Position numbers and translations under genes: made by a program. This document shows positions 24,442 to 32,540 of a stretch of DNA of 64,000 nt, piece by piece (the first letter of the stretch is position 1; every line of letters begins with the position of its first letter). The notes under the pieces are model-generated. The model made no database searches. It was given only the letters and a program-made list of their open reading frames with translations, and was not told where the DNA came from. The DNA is from an uncultured Bacteroidia bacterium. Lineage in GTDB: Bacteria > Bacteroidota > Bacteroidia > Bacteroidales > UBA932. The stretch covers positions 124,001 through 188,000 of the forward strand of contig CACZZZ010000009.1 in NCBI GenBank assembly GCA_902785825.1, given 5' to 3'.

Positions 24442-26036
24442 TTACTTAATTTCTTATAATAAGGCAACCTCTCAAGAGGTACATTGTTCAGTCGCAACAC
24501 CTTAGGGCCTCGGAACACCTTTCCCTGATCATCTTTCCAACGGCCTTTGGGGAGTTCCACAGTTACCGAGTCATCCTCTCTCACGACAGGAGCCACCAGA
24601 TAGTCCGGTCCAAGCATGAATTGCGGAAGACGACGGTCGAATCCCTGACCAGGAAACTCATATTCCATAGTGCGGACAATCGGCTCTCCGGTCTTGGCGG
24701 CGTGACGCACCTGCTCCATGATATAGTCCGAAAAACTGACATGCAGCAACGCCATTTCGCGGCAGATGTCACATTCCTCCGGAGTGAGAACCCGCCATGG
24801 GGCCATGGAGAACTGCATCATGGGCATGAGGGCCTGCACCTGGCAGGAACGGATCACATATTTATGGGACAGGCCTTGATCATTCTCAAAAGAACTGTTC
24901 AAGCCTCCTCCAATCATGTCTCCAATGGTATAGGGCAATCCCATCAGGCCTGACACCTGGACATTATAAATCACATTAGGAAGCTTGTCCCAATTGTGAG
25001 GGACATCTTGAAGACGTACTATGACAGGCTCACCACCATTACGGTAGCCCACACGGAACTCGTTGTAAGGGAATTCTTTACATAGCTCACCGTAGGCATG
25101 GACATAATCACAGGTCGAGGCTCCGCCGTGGAATTTCCCGTTCTTTCTGAAATACTCCGCGTCAGCACCGTCAAATTTGAATCCGTCCAGGCCATATAAC
25201 TCCTGACAATCCTTAAGCTGCCCGACAAAAGCATCCCGGCCTTCCGGGTCAGTCAAATCCAACGACACACTCTTCCCGCTCCACCAATGAATGATGCAAT
25301 CGTCTCCAGGCCGGTCTTTGCTCTCCACCATCAATGGTTTCTTCCTGGGGTTGGTACGGCGATAGTCTAAATATGTCCCCCGATTGTCGGCTGAAACATA
25401 AGGACTTATCCAGAGCATGCCCTTATAACCAAACGACTTTATCAAGTCGAACATTCTTTTCCCATCAGGAAAAATATAGGGATTGAAACGCATTGTGCCA
25501 TGCTGGATCAACCACCCGCCATCGATCATGACAATCCCGCAAGGGAAGTCGTTTTGGAATATTCCTTCCACATATCTCTCGGCACTTTCCTGATTGATGC
25601 CGGTCATAACAGACTCTATCCAGTTATTGAACTGTGGTTTGGTGAAGAACTCTTCCGGAGGCACAGTGCCGTCGAAGGGGAAATGTGCCTCACAAGCAGC
25701 GAGATAGGCATCCTTCAGGGTGCTTCCAGTCTGAACAATCTCCAACGGGGCGGAAGAAGTCCAAATCTGAAGCACTCCCTTTTCGCATGACACCCTGAAA
25801 GGGCTGTCACACCAAATGTAGCGTCCTTTATTTGAGATCAGAAACGGAACGGTCTCACCCATGCGGCTCTGCTCCGCCAGATCCAATACGGGATAATCCA
25901 CGAAGGGCTGTTTGCAGCCATCGGTGTTGGAGAGCCCCCACCAAACTTCCCCGTCCAAAGGCTCAACGCGTTCCTGAGCCTTGGACGGAAACAAGACAAA
26001 TACACAGAGAATAACTGTCAGGAGTCTGTTATTCAT
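24438..26036 (-). CDS. Secreted GH31 family glycosidase
   Basis: The 532-residue protein has a signal peptide (VLFPSKAQ). It has a GH31 barrel with the nucleophile Asp289 in GFKFDGAD and a probable acid/base Asp373 in YTIGDMIGGG, followed by the proximal C-terminal domain (FMLGPDYLVAPVV, VELPKGRW). GH31 members act on alpha-linked glucose, xylose or galactose. At 532 residues it is shorter than many GH31 enzymes because the N-terminal beta domain is reduced. It sits between two GH2 paralogues and overlaps copy A by ATGA, so the three are co-translated. Substrate is open; an alpha-xylosidase or alpha-glucosidase role is possible. Confidence 0.82.
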   Translation of the reverse strand: MNNRLLTVILCVFVLFPSKAQERVEPLDGEVWWGLSNTDGCKQPFVDYPVLDLAEQSRMGETVPFLISNKGRYIWCDSPFRVSCEKGVLQIWTSSAPLEIVQTGSTLKDAYLAACEAHFPFDGTVPPEEFFTKPQFNNWIESVMTGINQESAERYVEGIFQNDFPCGIVMIDGGWLIQHGTMRFNPYIFPDGKRMFDLIKSFGYKGMLWISPYVSADNRGTYLDYRRTNPRKKPLMVESKDRPGDDCIIHWWSGKSVSLDLTDPEGRDAFVGQLKDCQELYGLDGFKFDGADAEYFRKNGKFHGGASTCDYVHAYGELCKEFPYNEFRVGYRNGGEPVIVRLQDVPHNWDKLPNVIYNVQVSGLMGLPYTIGDMIGGGLNSSFENDQGLSHKYVIRSCQVQALMPMMQFSMAPWRVLTPEECDICREMALLHVSFSDYIMEQVRHAAKTGEPIVRTMEYEFPGQGFDRRLPQFMLGPDYLVAPVVREDDSVTVELPKGRWKDDQGKVFRGPKVLRLNNVPLERLPYYKKLSK

Positions 26037-26045
26037 TGTTTAAAA

Positions 26046-28777
26046 CTACTTGATCGGAGTCGAAATGGATTTCGCGTTCCAGGAAGAGACAATGATCTTG
26101 AAAGGATCCTTCTCGCCAAGCGATCCGGCCTTGGTGGAGATCCTGACCTCCTTTGACTCGCCGCTGTCGAGCCAGAAGAAATTGTCGCTGCAGTAGAAGA
26201 TACGGTCGTGCAGTAAACATCTGGCTCAGGGGATGTGATGGGGCTGACGGACAATGTCGTCTTGCTCTTCGCCACCGTCGGCTTCAGCCAAGGACCCTTG
26301 TCAAGGGTAGGCCATGCGGGAGCGGACTCAAGGTAATTCTTGTAATATTCCGGATCCTCCATCTGGGGAATAGTCCTCGGCCAATAGACAGTACGGGAGA
26401 TAACGCTTCCTGTCTTGTCGATAAGCCTCGCTACGACAAAGAAGAATCTGGAGCGATAGTCGGCAGGAATCTGGAATTCCCCGATCTCTGCCTTAGTTAC
26501 AGACGTTCCTTTGGACACGGAAACAGCTTGTTCATAAGACTTTAGCTCCTTGAACCTGTCGTCCAAAACCTTCACCGCAACCTTTCCATCTATAGGATCC
26601 GTGAAAACGCCGTTCACGACATTAACCTTCATCGGAATCGCGTCTCCCGGGGCGAACAACATCCTCGGGAAATCCACAAGCACATGAGTCTTCTCGTAAG
26701 TCCTTGTGAGGAAATAATATGGGGCGGTAGGTTGCCCATAAGCGTCCATCAGCTGGATAGCGGCAACAACGGGAGTCGGCCGTTTATAAACCCAGGGAAT
26801 CAAGCCCGTAGTGATCGGATAATTGCTCTGGAGTCCCTCAGACATGACCTGATAGAACTCGCCGGCTCCGACCTGGGAGGCCTCGACTATATTCTCATAA
26901 AGAGGGTCTGACATATCGTCAATATGGGAGGCGCGGCTCAACATTCTTGGAACGCGGGAGGGATTATATTCAATGAAATGGTGGACAAAATCTTTGTGCG
27001 AGTCTTTAAAAGAGGCTTCAAACATACCTCCAAGATTCTTGAAATCGTCCGCCGCTATAATCTTACGATTGTTCCTGGCGCTTGTCAAACAATGGATTCC
27101 GCTCTCCGCGACAAAGGGCATCCACTTGTAGTCTTTATAATGATTTGGATCAAAATCCGGATAAAGATGGTCAGAGCCTCCGTCTGGTGAAGTCCTCAGG
27201 AAAAGTCTGGTAGGATCAAACTCCTTGAGGTTTCTCTCAAGAATGCCGATAGACGTTGTATTCCCCAGACAATAAGGATTGAACTCGTTCCCTCCACACC
27301 ATACAGCCAGGGCCGGTTGATTACGGAGCCGGAATATATTCTGGCAAACCTGGGCCTCCCAGACCTGTTGGGGCCACTCCGGAGTGTCGCTATTCGCGAT
27401 GGAGAAGTCTTGCCAGACCATAATCCCATTCTTGGCGCAAAGATCATAAAAATCCTGCGTCTCAAGGTATCCGGTACCCCAAATCCTGAATATCTGGACA
27501 CCCATGTTCTTGGCCGCTTCAATAGCCCACTCATATTTCTCATAGGAAAAATCAGAAAGCCCGGCAACCGGAATCCAATTGATTCCTTTCACGAAGATCT
27601 TCTCTCCGTTGACGACGAACTGCCAGTCGATCCAACGGTCTTCCAGACGCACTCCGGCGCTTCTGACATGATCTATCGTGCGGACTCCGAAATCGAAGTC
27701 TATCTCATCTGTTTTCGCGCCGTTGACATGCAGTTCGACTCTCGCCTGGTAATAATCCTGCTGACCCATCCCATTAGGCCACCACAATTTCGGGTTGTCA
27801 AGCTCAAAGCTTTCCTCAAGCCAGCAGCGGCCGTTGACGGCCATGGCATCGAAACTCCTGACATAAGCCTCCTTACCGTTGTCAAATAGACGCACGATCA
27901 CCTTCAGGGCATCTTTGGAAACCTCGTTCTTGCGGGCTACAGCCGATCCTTGATGATTGTGCCAATTGTGAAGGATAAAATCCTTGGAGTTCTTCCCGGC
28001 GAAAATCTCAGTTGTGAAGTCAATGACCGCCTTGCCGTTCTCAATAGATCTCGTCGCGAGGAAAGGCCGCTCGAGATGGTAATAAGGGAGAATGTCGAGC
28101 CTGATGTCATTCCACATTCCCATGTGGAAGAATGGGGGCGCATTGTGCTTTGATTTCGAGAAGAACCAGGAATGAATATGGTGCCCTTGTATTCTCGGCT
28201 CCATGTTTGGATTGCCGTAATTGGCCGACTTCACCTCAACGATGAGTTCGTTATCCTGGCCTATAGGCTTCAGGAAGTCGTTGATTTTCAACGTAGGTCC
28301 GCCGAACATGCCTTCATGCTCTCCAAGAAGGGTTCCATTGAGCCAAACCTTGGATGTGTAGTCAACCCCGCTGAACGAGAGGATGACGTGATCCGATTGT
28401 TTATGACCGGGTGTCTTGAAAAGCTTTTTGTAATAATGGATCTTCTGCTCAAGAGGCTCGTACAACTCAGAATTGAGGTTCTCATAAGGCGGAGGAAGCA
28501 TCCCGGCCTTGTAATAGGCCATCTGCACCGAAGTAGGCTCCGCCACATCAATCCATTTCTCCCCGGAAAGGGCTGCGGGACTCTCCAGAGGGGCATCTAC
28601 GGAAGTCAGCTTCCAGTCCGCGGACAGGTCAATATGCTGCCCTCCATTCCTCGGAAAAACATAATACGGTGATTCAAGGCGCTTAACTTCCGCCTTATCT
28701 TGAGCGTCTGATGAAGAAGGCGTTATCGCCGCATGGAAACAACAGACAGCCAATAAAATACAGATAGTTCTTCTCAT
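26046..28777 (-). CDS. Secreted GH2 glycosidase, copy B, with the same C-terminal frameshift
   Basis: This is a paralogue of the GH2 at 21803-24441, with the same domain order, the same WCGGNEFN acid/base and FVAESG nucleophile motifs, and a signal peptide. The open frame as it stands ends at 26033 with the same Ser/Arg-rich tail as copy A. A one-base shift close to 26210 restores a family-like C-terminus (DRIFYCSDNFFWLDSGESK, ending at TAG 26048-26046). The preceding PITSPEPDVY segment, deleted in copy A, is intact here. It follows the EEP-family gene by 17 bases and precedes GH31. Whether the shift is a true mutation, programmed, or a sequencing error repeated in near-identical DNA cannot be told from the sequence. 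Confidence 0.78.
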
Positions 28778-28794
28778 ACTATGTGGTTTTATAA

Positions 28795-29703
28795 TTATCT
28801 CATGTCAAATTCTACGAATATAGGCAGATGGTCTGATGGTCTGACGCCATATTGGGTATTCCAGTCCCTCAGTGGAGTAGTGTAACTGTCCCAAACAAAA
28901 TCAGCATATTCCAACCTGTCAATCAAGGGTTTGGTGCAATACACAAAATCAATTCTGGTGTTTCTTCGCCAATAGCCTGGCCTGAACTCGTCAGGGTGAC
29001 GGTCTTTGACGGCATCGATATAGGGCGTGTTGGAAAGGATATAGTCATGCGGCATGAAGGCGTTCGAATTCTCATCCAGACCATAATAGTCGTTATCCAA
29101 CCTGGATTTTGAGTTGAAATCCCCGAGCATTATCCAGTTTTGGTCTTCCGCATTGGAAGATGTCCCGAGAGTATGGTCGCAGATATACTGGACCTCCATC
29201 GTACGGTATTCCTGGCCTCCTTTTGGAGCAAGATGCAGCGCCACAAAATTGACTGTCTTTCCATTGATCTCCACACTCGCCCAAAGGGCTCCGTGTTTTA
29301 TGACTTTATCTGGCTCTTCCCCAACAATCTGGTCAATGACCGTTATTGGATATCTGGACGTTATTACTTGTGGCCAGTTGTCGTGATAACCTCCTATAGC
29401 CCAGTATTTATGGCCATAGCGGGCCGCAAGGTCTCCCCAATGCTCCACCAGATAACGATCTTCCGGTTCCAAACTGTCATTGGTGTTTGTTTTCCAATAT
29501 GACTGCGCTTCGCACCAAACACAGACATCGGGATCCTTGCTTCTGACAAAAGCGACAAAACGATCATAGTTGTCGCCCTGTCCGTCCCACATACCATGCA
29601 ATATATTCCAATACAGGACCCTGAAAGGAACCGGTTCCTTGTCACGGGAGTTATAGAGGATCGCCGCCAAGACGATGACGGCGATCCTGAACAACTTTTT
29701 CAT
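28795..29703 (-). CDS. Endonuclease/exonuclease/phosphatase (EEP) family protein, secreted or membrane-anchored
   Basis: From the ATG at 29703 the protein has 302 residues with an N-terminal hydrophobic segment (LFRIAVIVLAAILY). EEP landmarks are the YWNILHGMWDG start (Asn), CVWCEAQSY (Glu), LHLAPKGGQEYR, LGDFNSKS (Asp/Asn) and the final PSDHLPIFVEF (Asp-His). These metal-dependent hydrolases cleave phosphodiesters in nucleic acids, inositol phosphates or lipids. Its place between an RraA-like gene and GH2 inside a polysaccharide locus is common for Bacteroidota but not explained. A GTG-type start at 29721 would overlap the upstream gene, so 29703 is preferred. Confidence 0.75.
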   Translation of the reverse strand: MKKLFRIAVIVLAAILYNSRDKEPVPFRVLYWNILHGMWDGQGDNYDRFVAFVRSKDPDVCVWCEAQSYWKTNTNDSLEPEDRYLVEHWGDLAARYGHKYWAIGGYHDNWPQVITSRYPITVIDQIVGEEPDKVIKHGALWASVEINGKTVNFVALHLAPKGGQEYRTMEVQYICDHTLGTSSNAEDQNWIMLGDFNSKSRLDNDYYGLDENSNAFMPHDYILSNTPYIDAVKDRHPDEFRPGYWRRNTRIDFVYCTKPLIDRLEYADFVWDSYTTPLRDWNTQYGVRPSDHLPIFVEFDMR

Positions 29704-29707
29704 GACT

Positions 29708-30451
29708 CTAGAAATAACCACCCTTCTCCTTGATGGAGCGGATGCTGTCGCCGGAGTGTACCCATGAATAGATCTTCTTCTCGTTCTCCCTGATCTCCTC
29801 AGCGCGGATCAAGACATCATAAGCGATGTCCCTCGGGACAATCAACACACCGTCGATGTCGCCCAAAACAACATCACCAGGCCGGATCGTTACATCTCCG
29901 ATCTTGATCGGAATCTGGTAGTGGGTAATCAGGCAGCGGCCAAGACTTCCGTTGGAGATCCTATATTCATAGAACACGGGAAAATCCGCCTCGAGGATCT
30001 GATGGGTGTCACGGATTCCACCGTCGATGCAGGCAGCCTTGACCTTCTTACCCTTTGCGGTGGCTGTCATGACCCCTCCCCAAAGAGTTGCCTTCTGGTC
30101 GCGGCTGGTGTCCCAGACAATGAAGTGATCCTCGCCCATCTCGTCCAGCATCTGCGTGCGGAACTCCATCTCTCCCTGGATCTTGACATTAGGAGAACTT
30201 TTTACCGTAAAGGCAAAGCCCGCCACCGTCCGGTACTCCCGAAGAGACTTGATCCTGTTTGGAAGAGCCTGCTCAAGAAGGCAGAACTCACGGAGAACGT
30301 CGTTCACGGCGCCCAAGTACAACTGCTCGAATCGGGCCAGCAACTCCTTGTCAGGAATAGGGAACTTGCAATCGGGAATATACTCACGAGACTGGATCAG
30401 CTTCTCCAGATTCATCATCCCGACTTCTTTTTTATATTGATCTACACTCAT
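29708..30451 (-). CDS. RraA-like / HMG-CHA aldolase family protein
   Basis: The 247-residue protein contains the RraA-family core ATAKGKKVKAACIDGGIRD near residues 130-148, with the Arg/Asp that bind metal and oxyacid in aldolases of this fold, and GDVVLGDIDGVLIVP near residue 195. Members include 4-hydroxy-4-methyl-2-oxoglutarate aldolases and RNase E inhibitors; sugar-acid-linked versions are frequent. There is no signal peptide, so it is cytoplasmic. In this context it could act on a keto acid from uronate breakdown, but that is inference. It has about 45 bases upstream carrying a 22-bp palindrome, and 4 bases downstream before the EEP gene. Confidence 0.7.
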   Translation of the reverse strand: MSVDQYKKEVGMMNLEKLIQSREYIPDCKFPIPDKELLARFEQLYLGAVNDVLREFCLLEQALPNRIKSLREYRTVAGFAFTVKSSPNVKIQGEMEFRTQMLDEMGEDHFIVWDTSRDQKATLWGGVMTATAKGKKVKAACIDGGIRDTHQILEADFPVFYEYRISNGSLGRCLITHYQIPIKIGDVTIRPGDVVLGDIDGVLIVPRDIAYDVLIRAEEIRENEKKIYSWVHSGDSIRSIKEKGGYF

Positions 30452-30457
30452 GATATT

Positions 30458-30479
30458 GTTTTAAATAATTATTCAAAAC
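30458..30479. promoter_or_regulatory. 22-bp near-perfect palindrome upstream of the RraA-like gene
   Basis: GTTTTAAATAA joined to TTATTCAAAAC is symmetric in 10 of 11 pairs. It fills the gap between the GH-A-like gene and the RraA-like gene. It could be an operator or mRNA-processing site; AT-richness makes chance a real alternative. Confidence 0.25.
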
Positions 30480-30496
30480 TAATGACAAAGATAGCT

Positions 30497-32536
30497 CTAT
30501 TTGACGGTTATCTCATACCAGACAGTCTGGTATTTCTGGCCGATCTCAACTACGGCTTTTCCGTTAGAATCCTTACCCACAGGAACCGCCTCCTTCCTGG
30601 CCCCGCTCTCGTCAAGAGCCCAGCAGGAAGTGGCGTCGGCATCTGAAGGCAGGGTGACCTTGGCGGGAATCCCTTCTGTCATAATAGGACCGGTTCCCCA
30701 GTCGTACCAGCGGCTGGAAATGGTCATTGTGGGATTGCCGTCCTTGTCCAGCTCCCTCTTGAACTTAGCGTCCTTGTTATGGGTGTAACCAGTCGCCACA
30801 AGAAGAGCCGTGGAGCCTTTGTCGAAACCGTTTCCGGCCTTGCTGGTCAGCGAGATTGTCGCCCAGCCAAGCTTGGTCTTGCCGATGTCGAGCTTCACTC
30901 CATCTCCCAAGTCAGCCGTCCTCCCCTTAGGGAAACCGCTGAATACCTTGACATTAGGAGCCTTGACCATGAACATGCCGTTCTCAGGATCTTCGTTGTT
31001 CCACTCAATCTGCCCGGTTGAAGACACCTTGACAGGACCGGCTTCCTTGAGATTCGCGGGAACCGCTTTCTCCGCATGGGGATCCACGGTGATCTTGTGC
31101 TCAAGCATGTTTGCCATGGTAACGCCCGTAGCCTCCTTAATGAGGTTGCTGATATTACCTGACCTGGAGGGCTTGCTGACCCAATCATCCTCAAAAGCCT
31201 TGAGAGGAACTGAGGCGGTAACCCCTTCAGAAGCCTCTTGGACATCACCTCTCAGGAACATGGCGGCGCAGGCGTCAAAATGAGCGAGGCAGTCGGTTCT
31301 TGCGGCATAGGAGAAGAAATACTCCATCGACTGGGGCTCCTCGTTGATCCTGTTATTCCAAGAATAAGCGAACACACCGTCCCAACCCTGGAAAGCGGCA
31401 TAGGCGTGCAGCATAGGCTGACCCTCAGCCCCGTAGAAGCTCGGGTACGGATGGTTGTACTCGGAGATGGTGTAAGGTTTGCCGGCGAAACGTCTCGCCG
31501 AAAGCCCTGTCAGAGATCCGCCGTCAGGGTTATTGACCATCGAGCTTGTGTTCTGTTTCCAGAAAACTCCGATAGTAGGATGGAGCCAGTAGGCGTGGTT
31601 ATCGTAGAAATCCATCCCGTCGAAAGTAGAAGGCTGGGAATATGAGACCTGAGTGGAAGTCACGGGAGCCATAAGGCCGAGATCCTTCTTAAGGTAAGTC
31701 CTCATGTTGTTCCAATGGTCAGCCTCGTACTTGAGGAGAGTCTTGTAGAACTCCCTCTTCTTCGCCTCCGGCATCTCGGTACCCTTGATGTCAGCGATGG
31801 CTGGCCAGCCAGGAAGCCTCAGATTACCACCAGTATAGGTGGTGAACAGAGCGTCCTCGTTGTTAAGCTCAACCACAGCCACGACAGGATCCTTTGTCAT
31901 AGGAAGACCGGTGTAAGGATTCACATGCGTGAGGAGGTCCTTGGCATATTCCCTCTCTTTGGCCTGGATGAAGGTGTTGATGGCGTTCTGGCCTTTGTAG
32001 TGGTACTGGTACCTGGCCACATAGAGGTTGACATCAACGTATATTCCTCTCTGCTTGAACTGATAAATCAAATACTCAAGCCTGTCCAGCATCTCCGGAT
32101 CAAGGTTTCTCTCCGATCCATCCTTTGCGAATATGCTGGGTTCCTTAGCGAGAGGGAAGCCTTCCGGACCGTATGGCCAGTCCATGTAATGGAGTCTGAC
32201 ACAGTTTATTCCGAAGTTAGCGATACGTTCTGCCACCCTTTCCGCCTGCTCATGGGTCGGGAAATTGGCCGCAGCGGTGAGATTGGTGGCGTTCAGCTTG
32301 ACAATTCCCTTATCGTTGACAAAATGGCCGTTTTCGACCCGGATGAATCCGTCCTTTCCGGCCGGAGCCTCAAGTAGTGTGGAAAAATCCGTCGCCGCAC
32401 CCTTTGACATCTCATAGGAGATCACGAAAGGGAACAGACCTTCATCAGAAGGAATCAGATCGTCTGTCGCCTCTACCGCTGGTTTACAGGCGAAAGCCGC
32501 CAGTAACACGGCGAATAATATGGTCGTCTTTCTCAT
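30497..32536 (-). CDS. Putative clan GH-A glycoside hydrolase lipoprotein, paralogue 2
   Basis: From the ATG at 32536 the protein has 679 residues and a lipobox-like LAAFAC. The first 400 residues read as a GH-A TIM barrel: ERIANFGINCVRLHYMDW, then VVELNNEDALF (candidate acid/base Glu after Asn-Asn) and YTISEYNHPYPS (candidate nucleophile Glu). The rest is beta-rich. It closely resembles the gene just upstream. No CAZy family could be assigned by eye; GH5-, GH39- or GH2-like ancestry is plausible. The longer frame to 32611 overlaps the upstream gene and lacks a signal sequence. It follows that gene by only 4 bases. Confidence 0.68.
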   Translation of the reverse strand: MRKTTILFAVLLAAFACKPAVEATDDLIPSDEGLFPFVISYEMSKGAATDFSTLLEAPAGKDGFIRVENGHFVNDKGIVKLNATNLTAAANFPTHEQAERVAERIANFGINCVRLHYMDWPYGPEGFPLAKEPSIFAKDGSERNLDPEMLDRLEYLIYQFKQRGIYVDVNLYVARYQYHYKGQNAINTFIQAKEREYAKDLLTHVNPYTGLPMTKDPVVAVVELNNEDALFTTYTGGNLRLPGWPAIADIKGTEMPEAKKREFYKTLLKYEADHWNNMRTYLKKDLGLMAPVTSTQVSYSQPSTFDGMDFYDNHAYWLHPTIGVFWKQNTSSMVNNPDGGSLTGLSARRFAGKPYTISEYNHPYPSFYGAEGQPMLHAYAAFQGWDGVFAYSWNNRINEEPQSMEYFFSYAARTDCLAHFDACAAMFLRGDVQEASEGVTASVPLKAFEDDWVSKPSRSGNISNLIKEATGVTMANMLEHKITVDPHAEKAVPANLKEAGPVKVSSTGQIEWNNEDPENGMFMVKAPNVKVFSGFPKGRTADLGDGVKLDIGKTKLGWATISLTSKAGNGFDKGSTALLVATGYTHNKDAKFKRELDKDGNPTMTISSRWYDWGTGPIMTEGIPAKVTLPSDADATSCWALDESGARKEAVPVGKDSNGKAVVEIGQKYQTVWYEITVK

Positions 32537-32540
32537 GCTT

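Noticed and set aside
26029..26220. 63-codon frame at the end of GH2 copy B
   Set aside because: This is the third, non-homologous frame of the GH2 end; the family-like C-terminus lies in another frame.
28786..28802. Half-match to the palindrome (GTTTTATAAT) before GH2 copy B
   Set aside because: Only 10 of 17 positions fit and the second arm is missing; chance is likely in this AT-rich spacer.
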